A stretch of DNA of 34,305 nt from Lactobacillus equicursoris DSM 19284 = JCM 14600 = CIP 110162 (GCF_001434815.1 NZ_AZDU01000023.1:1-34305), one strand, 5' to 3'; positions 8,130-17,877 are shown, counted from the first letter of the stretch. A program made the numbers and translations. The notes: generated by a model not told the origin, from the sequence alone.

Positions 8130-11100
8130 TTGATCGACGTAAATAAGTTTGAAAGCATGCAAATTGGCTTGGCTTCACCAAACAAGATTAGAAGCTGGTC
8201 ATACGGGGAAGTTAAGAAGCCTGAAACCATTAACTACCGTACTTTAAAGCCAGAAAAAGACGGTTTGTTTGATGAGCGAATCTTTGGGCCAACCAAGGAC
8301 TATGCATGTGCCTGTGGCAAGTACAAGGGCGTTCGCTACAAGGGCATCGTCTGTGACCGCTGCGGCGTTGAAGTTACGACTTCTCATGTTCGCCGTGAAC
8401 GGATGGGCCACATCGAATTGGCCGCACCAGTAACCCACATTTGGTACTTCAAGGGCATTCCTTCAAGAATGGGTCTGGTTTTGGACGTTTCACCAAAGCA
8501 ATTGGAAGAAGTTATCTACTTTGCTGCCTACATCGTGATCGATCCAGGCGACACCGGTTTGGAAGCTAAGCAGCTTTTGACTGAAGCTGAATACCGGGAA
8601 GAAAGAGCTAAGTACGGCAACCGCTTCGTTGCTAAGATGGGTGCTGAAGCCATCCGTGACTTGCTTAAGCAAGTTGACTTGGACAAGGAAGTTGCTGAAT
8701 TAAAGGCTGAACTACAAACCTTGAAGGGGCAAAAGCGTACCCGCGCAATTCGCCGCTTGGACATCTTGGATGCCTTCAAGAACAGTGGCAACAAGCCTGA
8801 ATGGATGGTTATGGAAACTATCCCAGTTATTCCACCAGACCTGCGTCCAATGGTGCAACTGGAAGGTGGCCGTTTTGCCACTTCCGACTTGAACGACTTG
8901 TACCGCCGGGTGATCAACCGGAACAACCGTCTGAAGAAGCTTTTGGACATGCACGCACCAGGCTTGATCGTGCAAAACGAAGAAAGAATGCTGCAAGAAG
9001 CCGTTGACGCCTTGATCGACAACGGTCGCCGCGGCCGTCCAGTGGTTGGTCCTGGTAACCGGCCATTGAAGTCAATTTCTCACATGCTGAAGGGTAAGCA
9101 AGGTCGTTTCCGTCAAAACTTGCTTGGTAAGCGTGTTGACTACTCTGGTCGTTCAGTTATCGACGTTTCACCTAAGCTGAAGCTGTACCAATGCGGCGTT
9201 CCGCGTCCAATGGCATTGGAACTCTTCAAGCCATTCGTGATGCGTGAACTGGTTCGCCGGGGCATCGCTTCTAACATCAAGAACGCTAAGCGCAAGATCG
9301 ACCGCGAAGATGACGACATCTGGGACGTATTGGAATACGTCATCAAGGAACGTCCAGTTCTCTTGAACCGCGCACCTACTCTGCACCGTTTGTCAATCCA
9401 AGCCTTTGAACCAGTTTTGGTTCCAGGCAAGGCTTTGCGTCTGCACCCACTTGCTTGTGAAGCCTACAACGCCGACTTCGACGGTGACCAGATGGCCATC
9501 CACGTACCTTTGTCAGATGAAGCTGTTGCTGAATCAAGACTGTTGATGCTGGCAGCGCACCACATCTTGACTCCTAAGGACGGTACGCCAATCGTTACTC
9601 CATCACAGGACATCGTTTTGGGTAACTACTGGCTGACTCAGGCTGAACTTGGCCGTGAAGGCGAAGGCATGATCTTTGCTACTCCAGAAGAAGCAACCAT
9701 TGCTTACAACAACGGCGACATCCACTACCACACCATCATCGGCGTTTCAGCTGCTTCAATGCCAGCTAAGCCATGGGGCAAGGGTCACGATGACAGCATC
9801 TTCATTACCACTTACGGCCGTTTGGTCTTCAACTCCCTGTTCCCAGACGACTACTTCTACATCAACGAACCAAGTCAAGACAACTTGACTGGTCCAATGG
9901 CTGACAAGTACTTCTTGGAAAATGGTGAGGACATCCACGACAAGATCGCTGAAGTTGGTCAAGACTTGGTAGCTACGCCATTTAAGAAGGGCTTCTTGGG
10001 TGACACGATTTCTGAAATCTACAAGCGCTACCGGGTACAAAGAACTTCTGAATACTTGGACGATTTGAAGGAAATGGGCTACTCAGCTTCAACCATCTCT
10101 GGTTTGACCATCGGGATGGCCGACGTTCCAGAAACTAAGACTAAGGATGCCTTGGTTGCTGAAGCTCGTAAGCAAGTTAAGGAAGTTTCCAAGATGTTCC
10201 GTCGTGGTAAGCTGTCCGACAAGGAACGCCACGACAACATTATCAAGATCTGGACTGACTGTAAGGATGCCGTTCAAAAGGAAATCGCTGAATTTAAGGA
10301 TCAAAGAAACCCTATTTCAGTCATGCAGCAGTCTGGTGCCCGTGGTAACATCTCCAACTTTACCCAGTTGGCCGGGATGCGTGGTTTGATGGCTACGCCA
10401 AGTGGTGAGCTCTTCGAAATCCCAGTTATCTCCAACTTCAAGGAAGGCTTGACGGTTCTGGAACTCTTCATGTCAACTCACGGTGCTCGTAAGGGGATGA
10501 CTGACACGGCCTTGAAGACCGCGCAATCTGGTTACCTGACTCGGCGTCTGGTTGACGTTGCCCAGGACGTTATCATCCGTGAAGACGACTGTGGCACTGA
10601 CCGCGGCATTACTGCCAGAGCCATCATCGACAAGGATGCTGGTTTGATCGAATCCCTCTACGACCGTTTGGTTGGCCGCTTTACCAACCGGACTGTCAGA
10701 GACCCACAAACGGGCGAAGTTATCTGCCCTAAGGGCGTTTTGATGGATGAACAAATGGCTCAAAAGATCGTTGATGCCGGCGTTCAAGAAGTTGAAATTC
10801 GCTCAATCCTGACTTGCAACACTTCCCACGGTATCTGCCGCAAGTGCTACGGCCGCAACCTTGCAACCGCTGAAGAAGTTGAAATCGGTGAAGCAGTTGG
10901 TACTGTTGCCGCTCAATCAATCGGTGAACCAGGTACTCAGCTGACTCTGCGGACTTTCCACACCGGTGGTGTTGCCGGCGCAGAAGACATCACTCAGGGT
11001 CTTCCTCGTGTTCAAGAATTGTTTGAAGCACGTAACCCTAAGGGTCGTGCCGTTATCTCTGAAGTTGACGGTGTCGTTGACAAGATCGAAAGCAACGCTG

Positions 11101-11801
11101 CTGAACACTTGCAAGAAATTACGGTTAAGGGCAAGATCGACACTCGTGTCTACACGATCCCTTACACTGCTAAGCCAGCCGTTCAAGAAGGCGACGAAAT
11201 CCACCGCGGTGACAAGCTGATCCCAGGTTCTATCGATCCTAAGGAACTTATCAAGGTTACCGACACTTTGACCACTGAAGAATACATCTTGGCCGAAGTG
11301 CAAAAGTCCTACCGGACTCAGGGTGTTGACTTGGCCGACAAGCACGCCGAAGTCTTGACTAGACAGATGCTGCAAAAGGTTCGTGTTCTGGACCCAGGTG
11401 AAACTGACATCTTGCCAGGTGAAGTCATGGACATTGCTGAATTCCGTGACCGCAACCGCGACGTCATCATCAGCGGCGGGATTCCTGCAACTTGCCAGGC
11501 TGACATCTTGGGTATCACCAAGGCAGCCTTGGAAACTAACAGTTTCTTGTCAGCTGCTTCCTTCCAAGAAACCACGAGAGTTCTTACTGACGCCTCAATC
11601 CGCGGCAAGAACGACCCATTGCTTGGTTTGAAGGAAAACGTCATCATCGGTAAGATCATTCCAGCCGGTACTGGGATGCCAATCTACCGCGACCAAACTC
11701 CAAAGACTGACGTGCAACAACCAGACTCAGTCTACTCAATTGCGGATTTGGAAAAGCAAATGGCCGACAAGGACCAAGAAAGTGAAGAAAGCAAGGATTA
11801 A
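8130..11801 (+). CDS. rpoC: DNA-directed RNA polymerase subunit beta'
   Basis: The beta' subunit, 1223 aa, completes the active centre with RpoB. The start is TTG 8130, with GGAGG about 8 nt upstream. The N-terminal zinc ribbon has Cys60, Cys62, Cys75 and Cys78. The Mg-binding NADFDGDQM motif is encoded at about 9467-9493. A second cysteine cluster ([14 protein letters not shown]) lies at about 10811-10850. The C-terminus ends in an acidic tail. Length is normal for Firmicutes. It is cotranscribed with rpoB and ended by the strong hairpin 32 nt downstream. Confidence 0.98.
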   Translation: MIDVNKFESMQIGLASPNKIRSWSYGEVKKPETINYRTLKPEKDGLFDERIFGPTKDYACACGKYKGVRYKGIVCDRCGVEVTTSHVRRERMGHIELAAPVTHIWYFKGIPSRMGLVLDVSPKQLEEVIYFAAYIVIDPGDTGLEAKQLLTEAEYREERAKYGNRFVAKMGAEAIRDLLKQVDLDKEVAELKAELQTLKGQKRTRAIRRLDILDAFKNSGNKPEWMVMETIPVIPPDLRPMVQLEGGRFATSDLNDLYRRVINRNNRLKKLLDMHAPGLIVQNEERMLQEAVDALIDNGRRGRPVVGPGNRPLKSISHMLKGKQGRFRQNLLGKRVDYSGRSVIDVSPKLKLYQCGVPRPMALELFKPFVMRELVRRGIASNIKNAKRKIDREDDDIWDVLEYVIKERPVLLNRAPTLHRLSIQAFEPVLVPGKALRLHPLACEAYNADFDGDQMAIHVPLSDEAVAESRLLMLAAHHILTPKDGTPIVTPSQDIVLGNYWLTQAELGREGEGMIFATPEEATIAYNNGDIHYHTIIGVSAASMPAKPWGKGHDDSIFITTYGRLVFNSLFPDDYFYINEPSQDNLTGPMADKYFLENGEDIHDKIAEVGQDLVATPFKKGFLGDTISEIYKRYRVQRTSEYLDDLKEMGYSASTISGLTIGMADVPETKTKDALVAEARKQVKEVSKMFRRGKLSDKERHDNIIKIWTDCKDAVQKEIAEFKDQRNPISVMQQSGARGNISNFTQLAGMRGLMATPSGELFEIPVISNFKEGLTVLELFMSTHGARKGMTDTALKTAQSGYLTRRLVDVAQDVIIREDDCGTDRGITARAIIDKDAGLIESLYDRLVGRFTNRTVRDPQTGEVICPKGVLMDEQMAQKIVDAGVQEVEIRSILTCNTSHGICRKCYGRNLATAEEVEIGEAVGTVAAQSIGEPGTQLTLRTFHTGGVAGAEDITQGLPRVQELFEARNPKGRAVISEVDGVVDKIESNAAEHLQEITVKGKIDTRVYTIPYTAKPAVQEGDEIHRGDKLIPGSIDPKELIKVTDTLTTEEYILAEVQKSYRTQGVDLADKHAEVLTRQMLQKVRVLDPGETDILPGEVMDIAEFRDRNRDVIISGGIPATCQADILGITKAALETNSFLSAASFQETTRVLTDASIRGKNDPLLGLKENVIIGKIIPAGTGMPIYRDQTPKTDVQQPDSVYSIADLEKQMADKDQESEESKD

Positions 11802-11832
11802 GGACTGAAGCCTGATCCTGTTTGAAAAAGCA

Positions 11833-11866
11833 AAAAAGACCACAAGGAAAGCCTTGTGGTCTTTTT
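11833..11866. terminator. Bidirectional terminator between rpoC and comC
   Basis: A perfect 15-bp stem with an AAAG loop is flanked by A5 on the left and T5 on the right. The GC core is GACCACAAGG/CCTTGTGGTC. It terminates rpoC on the plus strand and starts exactly at the stop codon of the convergent prepilin peptidase gene, so it serves both. Confidence 0.95.
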
Positions 11867-12478
11867 CTATAGCCAAAACTGCAGATTGAGCCCCCAGTAA
11901 AGGTAGGGCAGCAGAGGATAATGGCGGTGTGCTTCTTGATTCTGTTTAGGGCGTTGGAAGTGATTGATGGGTATAATATGAGCTATTGCCAAAAGCGAAC
12001 CAAATAAGAAGGCTCGCAAGGCGGTTTGGCCCGGAAAATTCAGGGCCAGAAGAATAAAGAAGTAAACATCACCGCTGCCCATCTTGCCTTGGACGGCCAA
12101 GATGATCAAAATGCTGAGAAAAAGCAGATTGCTCAGCAGGTATTGGCTGCTTGGAAGGATCAAACCGGTGATCGCCGGGATTACTAGGAGAACGGTAGGA
12201 TAGGCCTGCTCGTAATAGTCGTATAGGACTAACAAGTTAAGGTACCACAGCAAAAGGAGAAAGAGGAGCCAAATCAGGGGCGACTTGGCGGAGGTATAAT
12301 ATGATCGAATTGCCAAATGGCCGCTTAAAAAGCACCATTGGAGATCCGATAGAAAAGGAGTTGATGTAAAAAATTGGTTTGTGCCTGGTAGATTGGTTAA
12401 CACCGCTTGCTGCTGGTGGTAGTAATAACTTGCCGAGTAGGCTAAGAAGCTGCCGGTGATCAAGGTTAGAAGTAGCAT
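11867..12478 (-). CDS. comC: Prepilin peptidase (type IV leader peptidase), ComC-like
   Basis: This is a 203-aa polytopic membrane protein of the A24 aspartyl peptidase family, which cleaves and N-methylates pseudopilins of the DNA-uptake machinery. GSF appears at residues 9-11. The first catalytic Asp is probably Asp87 in LYDYYEQAYP. GSGD at 134-137 is the family's GxGD motif (Asp137), followed by hydrophobic helices and a PLLPYL tail. The usual pair of CxxC zinc motifs in the first cytoplasmic loop is absent; only Cys49 remains. I choose ATG at 12478 (GGAGGGTG just upstream) over GTG at 12493, which is part of that Shine-Dalgarno. It is convergent to rpoC, a position seen in other lactobacilli. 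No other competence gene is in the window. Confidence 0.85.
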   Translation of the reverse strand: MLLLTLITGSFLAYSASYYYHQQQAVLTNLPGTNQFFTSTPFLSDLQWCFLSGHLAIRSYYTSAKSPLIWLLFLLLLWYLNLLVLYDYYEQAYPTVLLVIPAITGLILPSSQYLLSNLLFLSILIILAVQGKMGSGDVYFFILLALNFPGQTALRAFLFGSLLAIAHIIPINHFQRPKQNQEAHRHYPLLPYLYWGLNLQFWL

Positions 12479-12508
12479 TTTTTCACCCTCCACTTATTAT
12501 TACAACTT

Positions 12509-12534
12509 TTATCCGATTTTTACCGAAATTCCTT
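12509..12534 (-). promoter_or_regulatory. Sigma-H-like promoter candidate for comC
   Basis: On the minus strand AAGGAATT (12534-12527) matches the sigma-H -35 consensus RAGGAWWT, followed after 12 nt by GGATAA (12514-12509), an imperfect -10. It lies about 30 nt before the start codon. Sigma-H/ComX-type factors drive competence genes in Firmicutes. This is a consensus match only. Confidence 0.3.
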
Positions 12535-12554
12535 GCTAATTAGTGCCGAAAAAA

Positions 12555-12574
12555 TACAAAAAAACTTTTTTGTA
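12555..12574. repeat. AT-rich palindrome upstream of the rpsL promoter
   Basis: TACAAAAAA and TTTTTTGTA form perfect 9-bp arms around AC. The palindrome ends 8 nt before the -35 box of the str operon promoter. This location fits an UP element or DNA-bend. It is also between the divergent comC and rpsL promoters. Confidence 0.8.
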
Positions 12575-12582
12575 AAAAGAGT

Positions 12583-12610
12583 TTGCTTTAGCGGAAAAAT
12601 GGAGTACAAT
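12583..12610 (+). promoter_or_regulatory. str operon (rpsL) promoter
   Basis: TTGCTT (12583-12588), a 16-bp spacer and TACAAT (12605-12610). The start is predicted near 12617, leaving a leader of about 90 nt before rpsL that shows no strong terminator. Confidence 0.8.
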
Positions 12611-12705
12611 AACAGATGTATGTTTTGAAGATTACTCCGCGGGTCAAAAAAGAAACTCCCGGATATGTGAACAAAATGATATATTAATTTAGGAGGAACT
12701 AGTTA

Positions 12706-13113
12706 ATGCCAACCATTAATCAATTGGTTAGAAAAGGCCGTCACTCAAAGACGACTAAGTCAAAGTCACCAGCTTTGAACTACAGCTACAACAGCATGAA
12801 GAAGGAACAAGTTTTCAACCCAGCACCACAAATGCGTGGGGTTGCTACTCGTGTTGGTACCATGACGCCAAAGAAGCCTAACTCAGCTTTGCGTAAGTAC
12901 GCTCGTGTACGTCTTTCAAACTTGACTGAAGTTACTGCCTACATCCCAGGTGAAGGCCACAACTTGCAAGAACACTCAGTTGTTTTGATCCGTGGGGGCC
13001 GTGTAAAGGACCTTCCTGGTGTACGTTACCACATCGTTCGTGGCGCTCTTGACACTGCCGGCGTTGATGGCAGAAAGCAAGGTCGTTCTAAGTACGGCGC
13101 TAAGAAGGGTTAA
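12706..13113 (+). CDS. rpsL: 30S ribosomal protein S12
   Basis: S12 (135 aa) lies at the decoding centre of the small subunit and controls accuracy. The [11 protein letters not shown] segment places Lys57 at the position of E. coli Lys43, so the common streptomycin-resistance substitution is not present. [10 protein letters not shown] (about 100-109) carries the second accuracy site. The start ATG 12706 has AGGAGG upstream at 12691-12696. It is the first gene of the str operon; the ybxF/L7Ae-like gene that precedes rpsL in Bacillus is absent. Confidence 0.98.
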   Translation: MPTINQLVRKGRHSKTTKSKSPALNYSYNSMKKEQVFNPAPQMRGVATRVGTMTPKKPNSALRKYARVRLSNLTEVTAYIPGEGHNLQEHSVVLIRGGRVKDLPGVRYHIVRGALDTAGVDGRKQGRSKYGAKKG

Positions 13114-13128
13114 AGGAGGACTTAAATA

Positions 13129-13599
13129 ATGCCAAGAAAAGGTCATGTTTCAAAGAGAGACGTTTTAGCAGACCCAGTTTACAACTCAAAGCTGGTTACT
13201 AAGCTGATCAACCACTTGATGAAGGATGGTAAGAGAGCTCAAGCTTCATCAATCTTGTACGATGCTTTTGACATTATCAAGGACAAGACTGGCAAGGAAC
13301 CAATGGATGTCTTTGAAGAAGCTATGAACAACGTTAAGCCTGTATTGGAAGTTAAGGCTCGCCGTATCGGTGGTTCTAACTACCAAGTGCCAGTTGAAGT
13401 TCGTCCAGAAAGACAAACTACTTTGGCATTGCGCTGGTTGGTATCATACTCACGTCTGCGTAACGAACACACTATGGATGAACGTTTGGCCAACGAATTG
13501 ATCGATGCTTCAAACAACACTGGTTCAGCAGTTAAGAAGCGTGAAGATGTTCACCGTATGGCAGAAGCAAACCGTGCCTTTGCCCACTACCGTTTCTAA
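13129..13599 (+). CDS. rpsG: 30S ribosomal protein S7
   Basis: S7 (156 aa) nucleates assembly of the 30S head by binding the 3' domain of 16S rRNA. The recognisable features are the [10 protein letters not shown] start, the [20 protein letters not shown] segment and the C-terminal [14 protein letters not shown]. Length is typical. It lies 15 nt after rpsL with AAAGGAGG before the ATG. In E. coli S7 represses its operon, but no such site could be judged here. Confidence 0.98.
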   Translation: MPRKGHVSKRDVLADPVYNSKLVTKLINHLMKDGKRAQASSILYDAFDIIKDKTGKEPMDVFEEAMNNVKPVLEVKARRIGGSNYQVPVEVRPERQTTLALRWLVSYSRLRNEHTMDERLANELIDASNNTGSAVKKREDVHRMAEANRAFAHYRF

Positions 13600-13632
13600 T
13601 CTTTTGCTCGTCATTTAAGGAGATAGAAAATT

Positions 13633-15717
13633 ATGGCTAACAAGCGTAAATTCTCATTAGAGAAGACTCGTAATATCGGTATCATGGCTCACATTGACGC
13701 CGGTAAGACTACTACTACTGAACGTATCCTTTACTACACTGGTAAGATCCACAAGATTGGGGAAACTCACGAAGGTGACTCCCAAATGGACTGGATGGAA
13801 GAAGAAAAGGAACGTGGTATCACTATTACTTCCGCAGCTACTACTGCTCAATGGAAGGACCACCGGATCAACATCATCGACACCCCAGGACACGTTGACT
13901 TTACTATCGAAGTTGAACGTTCACTCCGTGTTCTTGACGGCGCCGTAACTGTTTTGGACGCACAATCCGGTGTTGAACCACAAACTGAAAACGTTTGGCG
14001 TCAAGCTGAAAACTACGGCGTTCCTCGTATCGTTTTCGTTAACAAGATGGACAAGATCGGTGCCAATTTTGACTTCTCGGTACAAAGCTTGCACGACCGT
14101 TTGAACGCTAACGCTATTGCCGTTCAAATGCCTATCGGTGCTGAAGACCAATTCGAAGGCGTTATCGACCTCTTCGACATGGTTGCCGACGTTTACGACG
14201 AAGACAAGCTGGGCTCAAACTGGGAAACTATTCCAGTTCCTGACGAATACAAGGAAGAAGCTCAAAGCCGTCGTGAAGAAATGATCGAACAAATCGCTGA
14301 AGTTGACGACAACATCATGGAAAAGTTCCTTGGCGGTGAAGAAATCTCCAACGAAGAACTTAAGGCTGCTTTGCGTCGCGCAACTTTGGACTTGAAGGCC
14401 TTCCCAGTCTTTGCTGGTTCAGCCTTCAAGAACAAGGGTGTTCAAATGATGCTTGACGGTGTTATCGACTACCTGCCATCACCACTTGACGTTAAGCCTT
14501 ACGTTGCTCACGACAAGGACGGCAACGAAGTTGAATTGCTTGCTGACGACAACAAGCCATTCGCAGCTTTGGCCTTCAAGATTGCTACTGACCCATTCGT
14601 TGGTCGTTTGACTTTCATCCGTGTTTACACTGGCTCACTTGAATCAGGTTCATACGTATTGAACGCTTCAAAGAACCAACGTGAACGTGTTGGTCGTTTG
14701 CTGCAAATGCACGCCAACTCAAGAACTGAAATCCCAGAAGTCTTCTCAGGTGACATCGCTGGTGCCATCGGTTTGAAGAACACCACTACTGGTGACTCTT
14801 TGACTGACCCAGCTCACCCATTGATCTTGGAAAGCTTGGACATTCCAGCTCCAGTTATCCAAGTTTCTGTTGAACCTAAGTCAAAGGCTGACCGGGACAA
14901 GATGGATGTCGCTTTGCAAAAGCTGACTGAAGAAGACCCAACTTTCCGTGCTGAAACTAACCCAGAAACTGGTGAAACTTTGATCTCTGGGATGGGTGAA
15001 CTTCACTTGGACATCATGGTTGAACGTATGAAGCGTGAATTCAACGTTGAAGCAACTATCGGTGAACCACAAGTTGCTTACCGTGAAACCTTCACTGTTC
15101 CAACTCAAGCTCAAGGTAAGTTCGTTCGTCAATCCGGTGGTAAGGGTCAATACGGTGACGTTTGGATCGAATTTACTCCAAACGAAGGCAAGGGCTACGA
15201 ATTCGAAGATGCCATTGTCGGTGGGGTTGTTCCTCGTGAATACATCCCATCAGTTGACGCTGGTTTGCAAGAAGCAATGAAGAACGGTGTCTTGGCAGGC
15301 TACCCATTGATCGACGTTAAGGCTAAGCTTTACGATGGTTCATACCACGAAGTCGACTCAAGTGAAGCTGCCTTCAAGGTTGCTGCATCTCTTGCTTTGA
15401 GAAATGCTGCTCCTAAGGCTGGTGCCGTAATTTTGGAACCAATCATGAAGGTTCAAGTTATCGCTCCAGAAGAATACCTTGGTGACGTTATGGGCTCAAT
15501 CACTGCTCGTCGTGGCCAAATGGAAGGTATGGAAGATCGGGCTGGTGCCAAGGTCATCAACGCTATGGTTCCATTGTCAGAAATGTTTGGTTACGCAACT
15601 ACTTTGCGTTCATCCACTCAAGGCCGTGGTACTTTCACTATGGTTATGGACCACTACTCTCCATGTCCTAAGTCAATCCAAGCTGAAATCATCAAGAAGC
15701 GCGGCGGCAACGCTTAG
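13633..15717 (+). CDS. fusA: Translation elongation factor G
   Basis: EF-G (694 aa) is the GTPase that drives ribosomal translocation. G1 AHIDAGKT is at residues 19-26, the switch II DTPGH at 83-87 and NKMD at 137-140. Domains II-V follow at normal length. ATG 13633 has AAGGAG upstream. It is the last gene of the str operon here; tuf, which follows fusA in Bacillus and E. coli, is not present, as is usual in lactobacilli. Codon use is strongly biased, as expected for a very highly expressed gene. Confidence 0.98.
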   Translation: MANKRKFSLEKTRNIGIMAHIDAGKTTTTERILYYTGKIHKIGETHEGDSQMDWMEEEKERGITITSAATTAQWKDHRINIIDTPGHVDFTIEVERSLRVLDGAVTVLDAQSGVEPQTENVWRQAENYGVPRIVFVNKMDKIGANFDFSVQSLHDRLNANAIAVQMPIGAEDQFEGVIDLFDMVADVYDEDKLGSNWETIPVPDEYKEEAQSRREEMIEQIAEVDDNIMEKFLGGEEISNEELKAALRRATLDLKAFPVFAGSAFKNKGVQMMLDGVIDYLPSPLDVKPYVAHDKDGNEVELLADDNKPFAALAFKIATDPFVGRLTFIRVYTGSLESGSYVLNASKNQRERVGRLLQMHANSRTEIPEVFSGDIAGAIGLKNTTTGDSLTDPAHPLILESLDIPAPVIQVSVEPKSKADRDKMDVALQKLTEEDPTFRAETNPETGETLISGMGELHLDIMVERMKREFNVEATIGEPQVAYRETFTVPTQAQGKFVRQSGGKGQYGDVWIEFTPNEGKGYEFEDAIVGGVVPREYIPSVDAGLQEAMKNGVLAGYPLIDVKAKLYDGSYHEVDSSEAAFKVAASLALRNAAPKAGAVILEPIMKVQVIAPEEYLGDVMGSITARRGQMEGMEDRAGAKVINAMVPLSEMFGYATTLRSSTQGRGTFTMVMDHYSPCPKSIQAEIIKKRGGNA

Positions 15718-15783
15718 TTTCTAGATTTTAGATCAAGATAAACATGCTTTTGATTTCGAACTCGAGGCGAAATTTAAAAGGTA

Positions 15784-15837
15784 GTTAAAACGCAAGTTTT
15801 AATCGAGCCGCTAGTTGATCTAGCGGCTCTTTTTTTA
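15784..15837 (+). terminator. Tandem hairpin and terminator of the str operon
   Basis: A GTTAAAAC/GTTTTAAT hairpin with a GCAA tetraloop (15784-15803, one G-T pair) is directly followed by a perfect 10-bp stem GAGCCGCTAG/CTAGCGGCTC (15805-15829, TTGAT loop) and T8 (15830-15837). The second is a strong intrinsic terminator. Confidence 0.93.
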
Positions 15838-15842
15838 TGAAA

Positions 15843-15878
15843 AAAGCAGCCAGCTTCAATTGAGAAGTTGGCTGCTTT
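15843..15878 (-). terminator. Hairpin with minus-strand terminator polarity
   Basis: AAAGCAGCCAGCTT pairs with AAGTTGGCTGCTTT (14 bp, one G-T) around an 8-nt loop. The left flank is an A run, which reads as a T run on the minus strand. On the plus strand it is followed by GATC and not by T's, so it probably ends transcription coming from the right on the minus strand. Confidence 0.6.
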
Positions 15879-16060
15879 GATCTTTATTGAAGAATCCATT
15901 GTATTTCTTTTATTTGTGTTTGATCCATTTTTTGGGCTAAAAACATCTTTCAGGTGCTACGACATTAAAATAGAAGCAATATTACGCTTACATTTTTTTA
16001 CTATTGTAGAATAAGTGCTTAGTGAAAAAAGTATTTCTAAAGTCTAACGATATTTTCGAG

Positions 16061-16077
16061 ACTTTTTTCAAAAAAGT
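16061..16077. repeat. AT-rich palindrome upstream of the S10 promoter
   Basis: ACTTTTTT and AAAAAAGT arms around a single C, ending 12 nt before the -35 box. It resembles the palindrome in the same position upstream of the rpsL promoter, so an UP-element-like or bending role is possible. Confidence 0.75.
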
Positions 16078-16089
16078 TGGGCTAAACCC

Positions 16090-16118
16090 TTGCTATTTAA
16101 GGCGTGAGGCCTTATACT
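16090..16118 (+). promoter_or_regulatory. S10 operon promoter with inverted repeat in the spacer
   Basis: TTGCTA (16090-16095), 17-bp spacer, TATACT (16113-16118). The spacer carries TAAGGC/GCCTTA (16098-16103 and 16109-16114), which overlaps the -10 box. Start predicted near 16125. Confidence 0.8.
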
Positions 16119-16124
16119 AGATAA

Positions 16125-16281
16125 AGTGCTTTTGACGGGGGAGACCCCGTCATGGGCAACATGTAGTCAGCTTTGACGCGGAAGGTTGCGGCACACCAGG
16201 CTGCATTGCCACAGTGGTTGTGCAGGAAATTTTCGCCGAGCTAGTCATCTTATTTAAAGAAGACGTATAGGAGGTAATTAG
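16125..16281 (+). ncRNA. Structured 5' leader of the S10 operon
   Basis: The leader of about 155 nt contains GACGGGG/CCCCGTC with a GAGA (GNRA-type) tetraloop at 16134-16151. It also has a longer hairpin at 16191-16223: GCACACCA pairs with TGG-T-TGTGC (one bulged T), enclosing GGC/GCC. No terminator is visible. In E. coli the S10 leader binds L4. Whether this RNA does is unknown; I infer only that it is structured and regulatory in position. Confidence 0.55.
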
Positions 16282-16590
16282 ATGGCAAACGAAAAAATTC
16301 GTATTAGATTAAAGTCTTACGAACACAGCATTCTCGATGAATCAGCTGCTAAGATCGTGGACACTGCAAAGAGAACCGGTGCTGAAATCTCAGGTCCAGT
16401 TCCTCTTCCAACTGAAAGAACTTTGTTCACTGTTCTGCGTTCACCACACAAGAACAAGGACTCACGTGAACAATTCGAAATGCGGACCCACAAGCGCTTG
16501 ATCGACATCTTGAACCCAACCCCTAAGACGGTTGACTCATTGATGAAACTCGATCTGCCAAGCGGCGTAGACATCGAAATCAAACTTTAA
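16282..16590 (+). CDS. rpsJ: 30S ribosomal protein S10
   Basis: S10 (102 aa) belongs to the 30S head and also serves as NusE in antitermination. The conserved [11 protein letters not shown] start and the [23 protein letters not shown] hairpin-loop region are present in normal length (given here from residue 49 on). It opens the S10 operon behind AGGAGG. The order of genes after it is that of Bacillus and E. coli. Confidence 0.97.
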   Translation: MANEKIRIRLKSYEHSILDESAAKIVDTAKRTGAEISGPVPLPTERTLFTVLRSPHKNKDSREQFEMRTHKRLIDILNPTPKTVDSLMKLDLPSGVDIEIKL

Positions 16591-16615
16591 TTTTTAGATA
16601 GAAAGAGGTGTAATC

Positions 16616-17245
16616 ATGACCAAAGGAATCTTAGGAAGAAAAGTTGGCATGACTCAAATCTTCACTAAAGATGGTGTCCTTGTGCCAGTTACTGTTATTG
16701 AAGCAACTCCTAACGTTGTTATGCAAGTTAAGACTGTTGAAAATGACGGTTACGAAGCTGTACAACTTGGCTACCAAGACAAGCGTGAAGTATTGAGCAA
16801 CAAGCCAGAAAAAGGTCATGCTGACAAGGCAAAGACTTCACCTAAGCGCTTCATTCGTGAACTCCGCGGAGTAGAGCTTAGTGACTACGAAGTCGGCTCA
16901 GAAGTTACTGTGGAGACATTTAAGGAAGGTGACGTAGTTAACGTTACTGGTACTTCAAGAGGTCATGGCTACCAAGGTAACATCAAGCGCCACGGTCAAT
17001 CACGTGGTCCTGAAACCCACGGTTCACGCTACCACAGAATCCCAGGTTCAATGGGTTCAATCATTAATCGCGTACCAAAGGGCAAGAAGCTCCCAGGTCA
17101 CATGGGTGTAAAGACTGTTACTATTGAAAACTTAGTAGTTGAAAAAGTTGTTGCAGATAAGAACGTCTTGATGATCAAGGGTAACGTACCAGGTGCTAAG
17201 AACTCATTGATCGTTGTTAAGTCATCTGCAAAGGCTAGCAAGTAG
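16616..17245 (+). CDS. rplC: 50S ribosomal protein L3
   Basis: L3 (209 aa) is an early-assembling large-subunit protein whose extension reaches the peptidyl transferase centre. The [13 protein letters not shown] start is diagnostic, and the central loop [17 protein letters not shown] and the segment GHMGVKTVT are conserved. It lies 25 nt after rpsJ with GAAAGAGG before the ATG. It has no anomalies. Confidence 0.97.
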   Translation: MTKGILGRKVGMTQIFTKDGVLVPVTVIEATPNVVMQVKTVENDGYEAVQLGYQDKREVLSNKPEKGHADKAKTSPKRFIRELRGVELSDYEVGSEVTVETFKEGDVVNVTGTSRGHGYQGNIKRHGQSRGPETHGSRYHRIPGSMGSIINRVPKGKKLPGHMGVKTVTIENLVVEKVVADKNVLMIKGNVPGAKNSLIVVKSSAKASK

Positions 17246-17259
17246 GAAGGAGGACTCAA

Positions 17260-17877
17260 ATGGCTAATTTTAAACTTATGGATCAAAACGGCAACAACGC
17301 TGGTGAAGTAACTTTAAACGACAACGTATTTAGCGTTGAACCAAACGAAGCTGTTGTTTTCGATGCCGTTATCAGACAAAGAGCTGGTAAGCGTCAGGGT
17401 ACCTCTAAGGTGAAGAACAGATCTGCCGTTCGCGGTGGTGGTAAGAAGCCTTGGAGACAAAAGGGTACTGGTCGTGCTCGTCAAGGTTCTATCCGTGCTC
17501 CACAATGGCGCGGCGGTGGTGTTGTCTTTGGGCCTACTCCACGTTCTTACGCTTACAGCATGCCAAGAAAGCAACGTCGTTTGGCAATCAAGTCAGTTTT
17601 GTCACAAAAGGTTCTTGACCAAAACTTGGTAGTCCTTGACAAGTTGACTTTGGCCGCTCCAAAGACTAAGGACTTCGTTGCCATCTTGAACGGTTTGAAG
17701 CTTGAAGGCAAGGTTCTGGTTGTTTCAGACGACAAGAACGTTCAACTTTCAGCTAAGAACCTGCCAAAGGTTAAGGTTGTTCCAGTTAACGGCTTGAACG
17801 TTGAAGACGCTGTTAACTACGACAAGCTCGTTTTGACTCAAGACGACGTTAAGAAGATTGAGGAGGTATTGGCTTAA
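17260..17877 (+). CDS. rplD: 50S ribosomal protein L4
   Basis: L4 (205 aa) lines the peptide exit tunnel with a basic extended loop, seen here as [18 protein letters not shown] and the following RAPQWRGGG (about residues 59-87). In E. coli it is the repressor of its own operon. The start ATG 17260 is preceded by GGAAGGAGG. It overlaps rplW by one base (TAATG), indicating translational coupling. No macrolide-resistance insertion is visible in the loop. Confidence 0.97.
   Translation: MANFKLMDQNGNNAGEVTLNDNVFSVEPNEAVVFDAVIRQRAGKRQGTSKVKNRSAVRGGGKKPWRQKGTGRARQGSIRAPQWRGGGVVFGPTPRSYAYSMPRKQRRLAIKSVLSQKVLDQNLVVLDKLTLAAPKTKDFVAILNGLKLEGKVLVVSDDKNVQLSAKNLPKVKVVPVNGLNVEDAVNYDKLVLTQDDVKKIEEVLA

Larger units (their letters stand above)
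15838..16089. other. Non-coding spacer between str and S10 operons
   Basis: Together with 15718-15783 and the S10 leader this makes a 564-bp stretch without a convincing gene. It holds a second hairpin (15843-15878) with poly-A on its left, which would terminate minus-strand transcription, a 20-codon minus-strand reading frame just upstream of that hairpin (15946-15884), and an AT palindrome before the S10 promoter. The sequence is AT-rich. Confidence 0.6.

Noticed and set aside
8528-9022. Long minus-strand open frame opposite rpoC
   Set aside because: It lies wholly inside rpoC, encodes a serine/leucine/arginine-rich low-quality protein and has no Shine-Dalgarno. Third-position C/G bias in rpoC keeps antisense frames open.
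10917-11375. Minus-strand frame of 152 codons opposite the end of rpoC
   Set aside because: Shadow frame; no ribosome site, no known domain, and the plus-strand gene is unquestionable.
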